Positions 35,373-44,892 of a stretch of 64,000 nucleotides of DNA are shown here, piece by piece. The first letter of the stretch is position 1; the number at the start of each line of letters is the position of its first letter. A program made the translations under genes and the position numbers. The DNA is from Myxococcales bacterium UBA1238 (GTDB taxonomy: Bacteria; Myxococcota_A; Bradymonadia; UBA7976; UBA1532), in contig DBWM01000011.1 of the NCBI GenBank assembly GCA_002309015.1, positions 16,586 to 80,585 of the forward strand. Direction: 5' to 3'. Below the pieces are notes generated by a model. The model was not told the DNA's origin and made no database searches. It was given only the letters and a program-made list of their open reading frames with translations.

Positions 35373-35930
35373 TTAAATGTCCGCGCAAGGGTTCGGGTAA
35401 ATGCGAAAATCGCAGTCGCATTCGCCGCAGGTTTCAAGCTCGCAGTCCCGCTCGCTCAGACCGTACTGCATGCATCGCATCACCTGACAACAGTTGTAAC
35501 TGTCCCATAGGTCTTGCTTTTCGCCTTGCGAAGCGTCGGCTGGGGCGGAGGCATCTCTCTCGGCAACGCCCGCATCTTCGGCTTCTTCGTGCAAAAAAAC
35601 ATCGCAAATATGGGCGTTTTCTTCGACAGCGGCCCTGATGGCATCGCAGACGGGCATGGTGAGATCGGGGGCATCGTCGCAGAGCAGTTCGCAGCTCAAC
35701 GCGTCTACGCTTTGATTGCAGGCGGTTTCGGCGCAGTTTCGAAGGCCGGGGCAGAGTTTTTTGCAGCTGCCGCTTTCGGTCTGAGCGCTCTGGGCGGTTC
35801 TGGTTTGGTCAAACGCATCTAAAAACCGCGAGAGTTCGCCTCGCCTTCCGAGGGGGCTCAGATCCGCTTTTTCGCAAGCGCTGGTCCAGAAAAGAGGAAA
35901 TAAAGCGAGCGCGTATTTTAAAGGCAGCAT
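35373..35930 (-). CDS. Cys-rich lipoprotein, hypothetical
   Basis: 185 residues from the ATG at 35930, supported by GGAG and a lipobox TSAC. Over 15 cysteines in pairs such as CKKLCPGLRNC, NCCQVMRCM and CGECDCDF suggest a disulfide-stabilised extracytoplasmic domain. A low-complexity acidic linker lies around residue 130. Family not recognised. It converges tail-to-tail with the sensor kinase gene. Confidence 0.7.
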   Translation of the reverse strand: MLPLKYALALFPLFWTSACEKADLSPLGRRGELSRFLDAFDQTRTAQSAQTESGSCKKLCPGLRNCAETACNQSVDALSCELLCDDAPDLTMPVCDAIRAAVEENAHICDVFLHEEAEDAGVAERDASAPADASQGEKQDLWDSYNCCQVMRCMQYGLSERDCELETCGECDCDFRIYPNPCADI

Positions 35931-36070
35931 TTTTTCTCCAAACCGGTAACCGCTTAAAATGGCATAAACCCAAGGACCGCGCAATTTTATAACTGCCTAT
36001 TTTTTAAGTTGATTTTGCGGGTTTGAACTTTTATGTGCAATGCTTTGCCGGGTCGTCATGGGGAGAAAAA

Positions 36071-36562
36071 ATGCCTCTTTTTGAACCGAAATTGCCTCGA
36101 ATGCTGATTTTGATGCGCCACGCGCTGGCCGATCGCTCGGTGGCCGATTTTGAGCGACCTCTGACGCCGGTGGGGCAGGTCGATGCCTGGTCGATTGGGG
36201 TTCAGCTCAAGGGCATGGATTGGGTGCCCACCGAGGTGGTGGTGACTTCGGCCATCCGCACGCAACAAACCTGGGCGGCCATGCGCGATCACCTGGCGCC
36301 CGACGTGGAGCCTTGCATCGAACCCGGTCTCTTTCGTTGCCGCGAGTCTGCGATCGAGGCGCGGATTCAGCAATGCAGGTCGAATACGCTGATGGTGATC
36401 GCGCACAATCCGGCGATTTCGCGTCTGACGGCTCGATATATGGACATCACGGCGCTCCGTTTGGGCACGGGCTGGACCGTCGTTTTTGAGCGCGACGGCA
36501 AGAAATGGAACTTTTTGCAGCTGCTGAAGCCCAAGAGCGACTGGGAACCTGCGGTCGATTAA
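36071..36562 (+). CDS. sixA: SixA-like phosphohistidine phosphatase
   Basis: 163 residues. The RHG motif reads LILMRHALAD (His17), followed by RPLTPVGQVDAW, TSAIRTQQTW and VIAHNPAISRL, the histidine phosphatase catalytic set in the SixA order. GGGGAG precedes the ATG at 36071. SixA removes phosphate from HPt-domain histidines in E. coli; an HPt gene lies 1 kb downstream on the other strand. Confidence 0.85.
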   Translation: MPLFEPKLPRMLILMRHALADRSVADFERPLTPVGQVDAWSIGVQLKGMDWVPTEVVVTSAIRTQQTWAAMRDHLAPDVEPCIEPGLFRCRESAIEARIQQCRSNTLMVIAHNPAISRLTARYMDITALRLGTGWTVVFERDGKKWNFLQLLKPKSDWEPAVD

Positions 36563-36606
36563 GTGATTTAGATCAATGCATTTTTTGCACTTTATCTTCC
36601 GCCTGA

Positions 36607-37569
36607 ATGGTTAAAAATTCACGGTATCGGGTTGCCAAACGGTTGGGAGAAACTGGGTTGGAATTATTGCCTGCACAAAGCGTGCCGTTCGATGGTCTGA
36701 GCCGCTTGCTCGACGAGATCGATCGCTTTGATTGTCTGAATCTGCCCTGGCGCGAAACTTTCGATAGCAAGCGCGCTTTTGTCATGATGCATCAGGGGTT
36801 ACCGATCGCCTGCGCGTGGATTTGGGGCGAGCGCGGCCTCGATGTGCGCGTGCATCCCCAATATCGCAAGCAAGGCATTGCAACCCTTTTGTTGAGTCAT
36901 CTCTCGCAGTTAGCGCCTCTGCCCGTTTGGGTTCAACATTGGAACGTGCATTTTGATCTCGCCAACCGCGCCGCTTTGGAAATGGCCGAGCGCATCAACG
37001 TGCGGTTCGAAAAGGTGCTGCGGCATCTCTGTTGGGAAGGCTCCGAAGAAGACGTGCCCCACGCGTTTCAGGTCGCCCGGTTGCAGTCCGTACAGCAAAC
37101 CGTTCGCGTTCAAAACTTCCTTAAAAAGAACAAAATCTCCTTTGTTTTGAGTGGGTTGGAAGCCTCTCGCCTGGAGGCTCAGATCGCCGTTTTAGAGGGC
37201 AGCGAGGTGGGTTGCCTGGTGGCCGAGCGCCTGCCCGAGGCGTTTGAGCTGCGATGTCTCTTCATTCAGCCCGAGCATCGCTGTTTCGGCATCGGCCGCT
37301 CGCTCGTATGCCATCTGATGGAACGCGCAGCGCAGCAACATTGCGGGATCTGTCTGAGGCTGAGCGAAGATTATGAAAAGCTGGTCGATGAGGAGGAAGG
37401 GGATGAGGGGAATGAGGATGAGGATTTGCCGTTTGAGATGAACGATTGGTTTTCCCATTTGGGATTCTGGACTTACCGAACGACGATCCTCGGCGTCTAT
37501 CGTTTACCTCTGCGACAAAAATTTACGCCTGACTCAAATAGTTTTCAAAAGCGGGCAATAAACGGCTGA
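36607..37569 (+). CDS. GNAT-family acetyltransferase with two domains
   Basis: 320 residues. Two acetyl-CoA binding loops are visible: VHPQYRKQGIATLLLSHL and IQPEHRCFGIGRSLVCHLM, each in the R/Q-x-x-G-x-G/A position. The second domain carries an acidic insert (EEEGDEGNEDEDLPFEM). Substrate unknown. The 3' end overlaps the HPt gene tail-to-tail by 47 bases. Confidence 0.8.
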   Translation: MVKNSRYRVAKRLGETGLELLPAQSVPFDGLSRLLDEIDRFDCLNLPWRETFDSKRAFVMMHQGLPIACAWIWGERGLDVRVHPQYRKQGIATLLLSHLSQLAPLPVWVQHWNVHFDLANRAALEMAERINVRFEKVLRHLCWEGSEEDVPHAFQVARLQSVQQTVRVQNFLKKNKISFVLSGLEASRLEAQIAVLEGSEVGCLVAERLPEAFELRCLFIQPEHRCFGIGRSLVCHLMERAAQQHCGICLRLSEDYEKLVDEEEGDEGNEDEDLPFEMNDWFSHLGFWTYRTTILGVYRLPLRQKFTPDSNSFQKRAING

Positions 37570-37879
37570 GCTCGCATTGAAGGCAGTCGCAGGCGTCCTG
37601 AGCGGCATCGAGATCGTTTTCGATGGCGCTGGCCTCTACCAGTTCGGCGGTTTTGGCCGCAGCGGCCGCGCCGATGTACATCAGCCCACCCTTCAGCTTA
37701 TGAGCGGCCGATCCCAGTTCGCGATGAGATTTTTGACTGAGGGCGGTTTGCAGATCGCTCATATGCTGCTCATACTGAGTCAGAAACGAATCAAAAACTT
37801 CGCGTAACAACCCGCGATCATTCATGAAATCATCTTCGATGATCGCAGGGTCGATGATCGGTAAAGCGGCTTCTTGCAT
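37523..37879 (-). CDS. HPt (histidine phosphotransfer) domain protein
   Basis: 118 residues from the ATG at 37879, which has GGAG seven bases upstream; a GTG two codons earlier would be too close to that site. A single four-helix HPt domain with the phosphoacceptor His60 in LGSAAHKLKGGLMYIGA. It would pass phosphate between a hybrid kinase and a regulator, but no hybrid kinase is in the window. It starts 27 bases after the NqrM stop and probably ends the nqr operon. Confidence 0.85.
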   Translation of the reverse strand: MQEAALPIIDPAIIEDDFMNDRGLLREVFDSFLTQYEQHMSDLQTALSQKSHRELGSAAHKLKGGLMYIGAAAAAKTAELVEASAIENDLDAAQDACDCLQCELSRLLPAFENYLSQA

Positions 37880-37906
37880 CGTCACACTCCGTTTGAAGCT
37901 GAGGCT

Positions 37907-38101
37907 TTAATGCATGAACTTCCGGTTTTTGCAAGAGGGAGATTGCTTCCTGCAGGATCCGAGCGGCAATCCGGCCTTGCGACAATGACAATTGGGCCCG
38001 CCGCAATGCGGTTGAAGCGGCTTTCGCCTGAAGATGACCCCCAGTCCGAGCGCCGCCATAAAGCCTAAAAAAGCCAGAAACGCAAATAAAAACGCATACA
38101 T
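37907..38101 (-). CDS. nqrM: Na+-NQR maturation protein NqrM
   Basis: 64 residues. A membrane helix (about 3-24) is followed by FRRKP and a Cys-rich tail (C33, C38, C40, C50, C57) with CGG and CHC. NqrM proteins have one membrane helix and a conserved Cys cluster and help assemble the iron site of the NqrD/E pair. Its position directly after apbE is typical; the ATG overlaps the apbE stop by one base (TAATG). The Cys spacing differs somewhat from the proteobacterial form. Confidence 0.75.
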   Translation of the reverse strand: MYAFLFAFLAFLGFMAALGLGVIFRRKPLQPHCGGPNCHCRKAGLPLGSCRKQSPSCKNRKFMH

Positions 38102-39141
38102 TACGGCGCATCTCCAAAGACTTGAATCCAGGCTTGCGAAGGCAGCGCGCGCAGTCCCTCTTCGTTCCGCTCGATCAGATAGGCGGCCAGATGGAGCTGA
38201 TTGGCCCGATCCAGGCCTTCTTGGGGGCCCAGAACGTTGAGGGCGGTGGCCCAGGCGTCGGCGGTCATGCAGTCTTTGGCCCAGACGCTGACCGAGGTGA
38301 GGCTGTGTTCAATGGGCTTGCCTGTTCGCGGATCGATCGTGTGAGAGACCCGTTTCCCGTTGATTTCCCTGTAGTTAAAGTAATCCCCCGAAGTGGCCAG
38401 AGCGCCGCCTGTTTGCTTTAAAACCAGATACGCCGCCGATTGGCTTTCGGGGTGGGCGATGCCGAGCTTCCAAAGCTGCCCTTCCGGATTTTGACCCGAG
38501 ACCCGAATTTCTCCGCCGATCTCGACCAGATAATTAAAAATCCCTTTGGATTCGAGCAGTTCTGCGATTTTGTCCACGCCGTATCCCTTGGCGATGGCCG
38601 AAAGATTGCAGGCCGTTTCGGGGTTTTGTTTGACGATCGCGCGAGTTTGGGGATCGAGAGCGATTTGCCGGAACCCTACATTTCTTTTGATTTGACTCAA
38701 AATGAGATCGTCCGGCGGATCCTCTCGTTTTGCAGGTCCAAAGCCCCAGGCATCGATCAAAGGCGCGGTCGTAATGTCGAAGGCGCCGTCTGAAAGCGCG
38801 CTCACCTGCATCGCCTGTTCCATCACGCGAAAGAGCATCTCTGATGCCGAAAAACGCTGTGTTTTCGATGCGTTAAGGTTCGAAATTTCGGATTCCGGAT
38901 CGAAGACCGAAAGCGTCTTTTGCAGCCGTTCGAGCTCGGCCCGAATGTCGGTTTCGATGGCGTTTTTGCTTTGATTCCGGGGCAGTTCAAATTGCGCATG
39001 CCAAAACGTCCCCATGGTCAGGCCCTGCAGCCGATGCCATCGGGAGGGCGCGCGCAAGGCCCAGAAGAGCAGCAGACCGAGGGTGGCCGCTGTCAGCAAA
39101 AGGACGTATTTCTTAAATAAATTCAATGCATTATCCGCCAA
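38101..39141 (-). CDS. apbE: FAD:protein FMN transferase
   Basis: 346 residues. It has an N-terminal membrane anchor (about 12-30), then the ApbE fold: MGTFWHAQF, NLSAIAKGYGVDKIAELL, LVEIGGEIRVSG, SHTIDPRTGKPIEH and the divalent-metal region DCMTADAWATAL. It attaches FMN covalently to Thr in NqrB and NqrC, whose DGLSGAT acceptor motifs are present in this operon. It overlaps nqrF by 11 bases. Confidence 0.93.
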   Translation of the reverse strand: MADNALNLFKKYVLLLTAATLGLLLFWALRAPSRWHRLQGLTMGTFWHAQFELPRNQSKNAIETDIRAELERLQKTLSVFDPESEISNLNASKTQRFSASEMLFRVMEQAMQVSALSDGAFDITTAPLIDAWGFGPAKREDPPDDLILSQIKRNVGFRQIALDPQTRAIVKQNPETACNLSAIAKGYGVDKIAELLESKGIFNYLVEIGGEIRVSGQNPEGQLWKLGIAHPESQSAAYLVLKQTGGALATSGDYFNYREINGKRVSHTIDPRTGKPIEHSLTSVSVWAKDCMTADAWATALNVLGPQEGLDRANQLHLAAYLIERNEEGLRALPSQAWIQVFGDAP

Positions 39142-40357
39142 AATCGTCGTAAAGGATGTTTTCGGGCTCGACGCCTAAATCGCTTAACATCTTTTTGACG
39201 GCCGAAATCATCATCGGCGGACCGCAAAGGTAATATTCGATCGATTCAGGGGCGGGGTGATCCTTTAAATATTGCTCGAAAAGCACCTGGTGAATGAAGC
39301 CCCTGGGGTAGCGATCGCCGTCTTCCGGCAGAGGATCCGAGAGCGCCAATTGCCATGTAAAATTGGGATGTTCCGCCGCTAAACGATCAAAATCCTCCAC
39401 AAAAAAGGCTTCGCGCAGGCTGCGGGCGCCGTACCAGAACGAAATCCTGCGCTGGCTGTTTAAGCGCAGCAGCTGGTCAAAAATATGCGATCTCATCGGT
39501 GCCATGCCCGCACCGCCGCCGATGAAGACCATCTCATTTTCTGTTTCGCGCGCAAAGAATTCCCCAAACGGCCCCAAAACCGTGACCTCGTCGCCGGGCT
39601 TCAGATTGAAAATGTACGACGACATCTGGCCGGGCGGCGCGTCCGGGCTTTTTGGGGGGGGCGTCGCGATGCGCACGTTGAGCATGATGATGCCTTCTTC
39701 GAGGGGGAAGTTGGCCATCGAATAGGCGCGGGTCACCTTCTCGCGCACATGCGATTCGTAGCGCCAGAGATTGTATTTATCCCAGTCCGAACGGTATTCC
39801 TGAGAAATGTCAAAATCTTTAAACGAAACATCGTGCGGCGGCGCTTCGAGCTGAACGTAACCTCCTGCGCGGAAATGGAGCTTCTCGCCCTCAGGCAGCC
39901 TGAGAACCAGTTTCTTGATAAAAGTCGCGACGTTATCGTTCGAGACGACGGTGCATTTCATGCGGCGGACCGACAGGATCGAGTCGTCGAGCGCGAGTTG
40001 CATGTCTTGCGAAATCCTGGTCTGGCAGGCCAGATGGTAGCCGTCGCGGATCTCTTTGCGGCTTAAATGGGCGCTTTCTGTGGGCAAAACGCTGCCGGCG
40101 CCTTTTAAGACGCGCAATTTGCAAACGCCGCAGGTGCCCTGACCGCCGCAGGCCGAGGGGACAAAGATGCCGTTTTGAGCCAGGGCGCTGAGCAGGCTGT
40201 CTCCGGTTTCGGCGGTGACGGACTGGTTTTCGGCCCCCCCTAAGGCGAGCTGCACAGGCTTGCTGGGCAAAAGTTTTTGACGCGCAAGCAATAAAACGAT
40301 CACCAAAAGGGCGACCGTCAGAACAAAAACAGCGGTTCCAATGAGAATGGTCGGCAT
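39131..40357 (-). CDS. nqrF: Na+-NQR subunit F (NADH dehydrogenase, 2Fe-2S/FAD)
   Basis: 408 residues. N-terminal membrane helix, ferredoxin-type 2Fe-2S domain with CGGQGTCGVCKLRVL, FAD-binding RAYSMANFP, and NAD-binding GGGAGMAPMRS. Entry point for electrons from NADH. It starts 7 bases after nqrE. Confidence 0.95.
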   Translation of the reverse strand: MPTILIGTAVFVLTVALLVIVLLLARQKLLPSKPVQLALGGAENQSVTAETGDSLLSALAQNGIFVPSACGGQGTCGVCKLRVLKGAGSVLPTESAHLSRKEIRDGYHLACQTRISQDMQLALDDSILSVRRMKCTVVSNDNVATFIKKLVLRLPEGEKLHFRAGGYVQLEAPPHDVSFKDFDISQEYRSDWDKYNLWRYESHVREKVTRAYSMANFPLEEGIIMLNVRIATPPPKSPDAPPGQMSSYIFNLKPGDEVTVLGPFGEFFARETENEMVFIGGGAGMAPMRSHIFDQLLRLNSQRRISFWYGARSLREAFFVEDFDRLAAEHPNFTWQLALSDPLPEDGDRYPRGFIHQVLFEQYLKDHPAPESIEYYLCGPPMMISAVKKMLSDLGVEPENILYDDFGG

Positions 40358-40364
40358 AACAATC

Positions 40365-40979
40365 TCACAGTTGAATGCCAGAGAAGGCCATAAAGGCGAT
40401 CGCCATCAGTCCGGTTGTGATAAACGAAATCCCGAGTCCGCGAAGACCTTTGGGTACGTCCGAGTAATGCAGCTTTTCGCGAATGGCGGCGAATGCGGTG
40501 ATGGCGAGCATCCATCCGAGACCCGAACTCAATCCAAAAACGGCGGATTCCGCGCAGTCGTAATCGCGCTCGGCCATGAACAGGCTCCCTCCGAGGATCG
40601 CGCAATTGACCGCAATTAAAGGCAAAAAGATGCCCAGACTCAGATGCAGGGCGGGCAGAAAGCGCTCTAAAAGCATTTCCACCAGCTGAACCGACGCGGC
40701 GATGGTCCCGATAAAGCAAAGGTAAACCAAAAAGCTGAGATCGATCGAAGCGCATTCGTCCGACAACCAGCCGAGCGCACCGGGCTTTAAAATCGCGTTT
40801 AAAATTAAATGGTTAAGTGGCAACGTGAGCGTCATCACCAGCGTGACCGCAAGGCCCAGACCGACGGCGGTCTTCACTTTTTGCGAAACGGCCAAAAACG
40901 AGCACATGCCCAAAAAGAAGGCGAGCGCCATGTTTTCGGTAAAAATGCTTTTAATGGCGAGGGTTACGAGATGGCTCAT
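40365..40979 (-). CDS. nqrE: Na+-NQR subunit E
   Basis: 204 residues, about six membrane helices. Typical stretches are FTENMALAFFLGMCSFLAVS and GSLFMAERDY. With NqrD it forms the paired-repeat membrane unit holding the iron centre. Four-base ATGA overlap with nqrD. Confidence 0.95.
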   Translation of the reverse strand: MSHLVTLAIKSIFTENMALAFFLGMCSFLAVSQKVKTAVGLGLAVTLVMTLTLPLNHLILNAILKPGALGWLSDECASIDLSFLVYLCFIGTIAASVQLVEMLLERFLPALHLSLGIFLPLIAVNCAILGGSLFMAERDYDCAESAVFGLSSGLGWMLAITAFAAIREKLHYSDVPKGLRGLGISFITTGLMAIAFMAFSGIQL

Positions 40980-41593
40980 CGGCCGGGCTCCTGCTGTTCA
41001 GGCTTGAGGGTGCGCAAAATCCAAATCAGCGCGGCGAGCAAAAAGAATGCGCCTGGGGCGAGCTGCAAGAGCCCGTTGCCCGCATACCATCCGCCTTCGG
41101 TTTGTAAGCGTAACACTTCGAAATTAAAGAGCTTTCCTGAACCCAGGAGCTCTCTGAATGCGCCGATGACGATGAGCACCAGGCCGTATCCCGCGCCGTT
41201 GCCGAGCCCGTCTAGAAAGCTGGGCCAGGGGGGATTTTTGAGCGCGTAGGCCTCGGCCCGTCCCATCACGATGCAGTTGGTGATGATGAGCCCCACGTAA
41301 ACCGATAACTGCTTGGAAATATTAAAGAAATAGGCCTTTAAAAACTGATCGGCGACGATGACCAGCGAGGCGATCACGGTCAGCTCGATGATGATGCGGA
41401 TGCTTTGGGGGATGCGATGCCGAAGCAGGCTGACGGTCAGGTTCGACATGGCGGTGACGGCGGCGACGGCGATGCCCATGACGACGGCGGTTTCGAGCTT
41501 GGTGGTGACCGCGAGCGCCGAGCAAATGCCCAAAATCTGCTTGGAAATCGGGTTGTTATCAACCAGCGGGTCGGTAAAGGGGTTCAGATTCAT
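40976..41593 (-). CDS. nqrD: Na+-NQR subunit D
   Basis: 205 residues, about six membrane helices. Characteristic segments are NNPISKQILGICSALAVT and ITNCIVMGRAEAYAL. Homologous in fold to NqrE and forms a pseudo-symmetric pair with it. Four-base overlaps with both neighbours. Confidence 0.95.
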   Translation of the reverse strand: MNLNPFTDPLVDNNPISKQILGICSALAVTTKLETAVVMGIAVAAVTAMSNLTVSLLRHRIPQSIRIIIELTVIASLVIVADQFLKAYFFNISKQLSVYVGLIITNCIVMGRAEAYALKNPPWPSFLDGLGNGAGYGLVLIVIGAFRELLGSGKLFNFEVLRLQTEGGWYAGNGLLQLAPGAFFLLAALIWILRTLKPEQQEPGR

Positions 41594-42318
41594 GGGGCGC
41601 CTCTTTGATGCTTTTTAAGATAGCGGCCGTAGCCTTCGTCGGAGAGCCAAAACCGGAGCAGATTTGTGACGCCGCGGCCGGTCAGGGTGGCGCCCGAAAG
41701 GCCGTCCACGCGATGCGGATCGCTTTCGGCGGGACCTGCAATGCCCTTGATGATGGCGATGTCGACGTTCCCTAAATTGTTAAAAACTTTGCGGTTTTCC
41801 CATTTTTTGGTCCATCTCGGATTGGAGATTTCGCCGCCGAGTCCAGGCGTCTCGCCGTGTTTGTAAAAGCTCAGCCCGCGCACGGTGCGCCCGTCGGCGT
41901 TGAGGGCCAAAAAGCCGTAAAGGCGCGACCAGAGGCCCTGGCCCTCGATGGGCAGGATGTGAAGCTCGATCTGGTCGCCTGCGCGCTTTTGAAAGATCGG
42001 CATGCAAACGGGGATTTTGCTGATACCTGCTGGATTTGCGGGCGCATCCCTTGTGGCCTCGCTGGGCGCGGAACAGGGCTCGCCCGTAGCTAGATCGATG
42101 TGCACGGGCGTGAGTTCGCCGTAGGCCTGGGCGATTTCTGCGGGCGTGGCGTCTTGAGCGATCAGGTTTGCGGCGGCCAAAACATTGCGCTGGCGTTCGA
42201 GTTCAGCGTTTTCCTGCTGGCGGTCGCGCAAAAGCACGACGGATCCCGCGACGCAAAGGGCGCAAACGGCGCTGACGGCGATGGCAAAGAGCAGGGTGGT
42301 GCTGTTTTTAATGCGCAT
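41590..42318 (-). CDS. nqrC: Na+-NQR subunit C (covalent FMN)
   Basis: 242 residues. N-terminal membrane helix followed by a periplasmic FMN domain. The flavin acceptor motif is DGLSGATLT with Thr211 the likely acceptor, matching the ApbE recognition pattern. Overlaps nqrB by 11 bases and nqrD by four. Confidence 0.95.
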   Translation of the reverse strand: MRIKNSTTLLFAIAVSAVCALCVAGSVVLLRDRQQENAELERQRNVLAAANLIAQDATPAEIAQAYGELTPVHIDLATGEPCSAPSEATRDAPANPAGISKIPVCMPIFQKRAGDQIELHILPIEGQGLWSRLYGFLALNADGRTVRGLSFYKHGETPGLGGEISNPRWTKKWENRKVFNNLGNVDIAIIKGIAGPAESDPHRVDGLSGATLTGRGVTNLLRFWLSDEGYGRYLKKHQRGAP

Positions 42319-43519
42319 CTCGGGCGGTCCTCCGGCGAATATGCGCGGCGATCACCATGTGATCGATCAGCGGTGCGAGCATATTCATGAATAAAATCGC
42401 GAGCATAACCCCTTCCGGATAGGCGGGGTTGAAGACGCGCAGCGTGACGATGAGGGCGCCCAGTAAGAGCCCGTAAATCCATTTGCCCCTGAGGCTCATG
42501 GCCGAGGTGACGGGATCGGTGGCCATAAAGAAGCAGCCAAAAGCCCATCCGCCGAGCACCATGTGCCAATAAAAAGGCAATGAAAACATGGGGTTGCTGC
42601 TGTCTGGGCAAAGGTTGAGCAGGGTGGCCGTAAGGGTTGTGCCGATCGCGATGCCGAGCACGATGCGCCAGGAGATGATTTGGGTCAAAAGCAGGAACAG
42701 GCCGCCCAAAAGGCATAAAAATGCGGAGGTTTCGCCGATGGCGCCGCCCATCTGTCCAAAAAAGGCGTTCCACCAGTCGCTGCCAAAGGTGAAGCTCTGG
42801 GCGTTTTCGTGGGCGTTGTGAAGCAGGGTCGCGCCCGAAAGTCCGTCCGGAAACTGAGCCGCCGTCCAAATGGATTCACCTGTAATATTCGATGGATAGG
42901 CAAAAAAGAGGAACGCTCGGCCGACCAGTGCGGGGTTCATAAAGTTGGTGCCCGTGCCCCCAAAAACTTCTTTGCCGACCACCACGCCGAACGCGATGCC
43001 GAGCGCCACCTGCCAAAGGGGGATGGTGACGGGCAAAATGAGCGGAAAGAGCGTTCCGGTGACCAAAAAGCCTTCGTTGATGGTTTGGCGCCGCACGAGG
43101 GCGAAGAGGGTTTCGAGGCCGCCGCCCACCACAAAGGTGACCAGATAGATGGGGAAAAACCAGCAGAGTCCGTGAAAAAAGTCGTTTAAAACCGATGGGT
43201 TAAAAGAACCACCGAGAGCGCTGAAAAGATGGGTTTGCCAGGCGTCGAGGGGCGATGCGCCTTTTGAAATGGCCAGGTGAATTTGATGTCCGGTGTTGTA
43301 AATACCGAAGATCATTGAAGGAAAGACGGCAATCACGACCAGGCTCATGATGCGCTTTAAGTCGAGCCCGTCGCGCACATGGGTGCGGCCCTGGGTCACG
43401 TCGCCGGTGGTAAAGCAAAAGCTGTCGAAGGCGTCGTAAATGGGCGCAAAGACGTGCCATTTTTGGCCTGGGGCAAATTTCGGCTTTAATTTGTCGAGGC
43501 CTTTTTTTAGGTAATTCAT
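42308..43519 (-). CDS. nqrB: Na+-NQR subunit B (membrane, covalent FMN)
   Basis: 403 residues from the ATG at 43519, which overlaps the nqrA stop (ATGA) and has GGAAAG upstream; an in-frame TTG five codons earlier is less likely. Multi-helix membrane subunit holding the sodium path and quinone site. The flavin acceptor motif DGLSGAT places FMN on about Thr231. GTGTNFMNPALVGRAFL is a typical NqrB stretch. Confidence 0.95.
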   Translation of the reverse strand: MNYLKKGLDKLKPKFAPGQKWHVFAPIYDAFDSFCFTTGDVTQGRTHVRDGLDLKRIMSLVVIAVFPSMIFGIYNTGHQIHLAISKGASPLDAWQTHLFSALGGSFNPSVLNDFFHGLCWFFPIYLVTFVVGGGLETLFALVRRQTINEGFLVTGTLFPLILPVTIPLWQVALGIAFGVVVGKEVFGGTGTNFMNPALVGRAFLFFAYPSNITGESIWTAAQFPDGLSGATLLHNAHENAQSFTFGSDWWNAFFGQMGGAIGETSAFLCLLGGLFLLLTQIISWRIVLGIAIGTTLTATLLNLCPDSSNPMFSLPFYWHMVLGGWAFGCFFMATDPVTSAMSLRGKWIYGLLLGALIVTLRVFNPAYPEGVMLAILFMNMLAPLIDHMVIAAHIRRRTARDAH

Positions 43520-44880
43520 TGATTTTCTTTCCAAATCTGGTCGAGTACGCGGCGAAGGACCGGACCAAAATCTTCTTTTTCGGGGCTGACGAACGTGCAG
43601 AGCGACAGGTCTTCTTCCTCAAGTTCCAGAGCCCCGAGCGCGATCGCTTGCTCGAGATCTTCGGTGAGCAGGGCGCGCAGCAAAAACGTAGGCTCCAGGC
43701 GCAGGGGCATGACGCGCTCGTAGAGCTCGATGGGCACCATGGGTCGCTTCTCGCCGTGCGATGAGCTGGTGATCCGGCAATGAGCGGGCGAAAATAACCG
43801 CGACGTAAATGCCCGGATGACAGAGAAAATCCGGCTTCCCGGAGCGATCCATCCGAGCAGCCGGCGCTCGCGATCTTCTTCCAAAACCGAAATCTGATGC
43901 GAATAGCGGCTCAAAAAGGGCACGGCATCCTGATCGATGGCGCGTCCGTAAAAGACCGATCCATCGATGATGCGCATGGATTCGGGTTGAAAATCAGCCA
44001 GTTCGCCTTCCAGAAGCTCGTTGATGGAGGCTCCGGCCGGGCATTTGAGCAAGCGCGGCTGAAGGACGCCCGCCCCCCCCAGAGAGATCACCCGATCGCA
44101 ATGTAACTGCCCGGTTTGAAACAGTTTTCCGAGCGCCGCAATGTCCTGATAGCCGATATGCCAGATCGGATTCTGAAGCGAAGCGGGCCTTAAAAAATGG
44201 ATGTGGGTGCCGACCAGCCCTGCAGGATGTTTGCCTTTGAATTCAATCACCTGGAGGCGTTCATCTTCAATCTGCGGAATCTTTGCCTGAGGCGCTTTGC
44301 ACAAAAAGACGGGGCAATCGACGAGCTTTAAACAGACGCGCAGCCCCAGCAAAAACGCTTCCTCCTGGCCTGCGAGCACCGTCTGGGGATCGGGCGCGAG
44401 CGGGCGCGTGTCGATGGCGGTCACAAAAAGCGCTTTGGGCGCGCGCTCAGGATTCGGAATGGCTCCAAAAGGCCGCTCTCTGAAAGCCGTAAAAAGGCCG
44501 GATTCCAGAATGAATTCGATGAGTTGTGCCTGCGTGTACTGCGAGAGATCGGGGCCCTTCCAAAGCGAAAACGGAGTCGCAGATGCGTCGGGATCGAGCG
44601 CGATTTCGATGCTTTGAAGCGCGCGACGCTCGCCCCGGCGGATGCGGGTGATCTCTCCGCTGCCCGGAGCTGTGATGCGCAGCCCGGGATTTGAGCGATC
44701 GGTGGCTAAGCATTGGCCACAAAGGACTTTTTCGCCCTCAGAACAATGGAGATCGGGCTTGAAGTATTTAAAGTCGTCAAAAACGACCGCCACATGTTTG
44801 ACCGTTTGGGAGACGATTTCTTGACGTGGCTCGCCCTGCATGGGCAGGCAAATGCCGCGTTTGATGGTGTAACTGGTCAT
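43516..44880 (-). CDS. nqrA: Na+-NQR subunit A
   Basis: 454 residues, soluble and membrane-peripheral. The N-terminus GICLPMQGEPRQEI and ITAPGSGEITRIRRGERRAL match the biotinyl-like first domain of NqrA. No clear ribosome-binding site, and only 12 bases separate it from the upstream toroid protein gene, so it may be translated by coupling. Confidence 0.93.
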   Translation of the reverse strand: MTSYTIKRGICLPMQGEPRQEIVSQTVKHVAVVFDDFKYFKPDLHCSEGEKVLCGQCLATDRSNPGLRITAPGSGEITRIRRGERRALQSIEIALDPDASATPFSLWKGPDLSQYTQAQLIEFILESGLFTAFRERPFGAIPNPERAPKALFVTAIDTRPLAPDPQTVLAGQEEAFLLGLRVCLKLVDCPVFLCKAPQAKIPQIEDERLQVIEFKGKHPAGLVGTHIHFLRPASLQNPIWHIGYQDIAALGKLFQTGQLHCDRVISLGGAGVLQPRLLKCPAGASINELLEGELADFQPESMRIIDGSVFYGRAIDQDAVPFLSRYSHQISVLEEDRERRLLGWIAPGSRIFSVIRAFTSRLFSPAHCRITSSSHGEKRPMVPIELYERVMPLRLEPTFLLRALLTEDLEQAIALGALELEEEDLSLCTFVSPEKEDFGPVLRRVLDQIWKENQ

Positions 44881-44892
44881 AAATAAAGGGAT

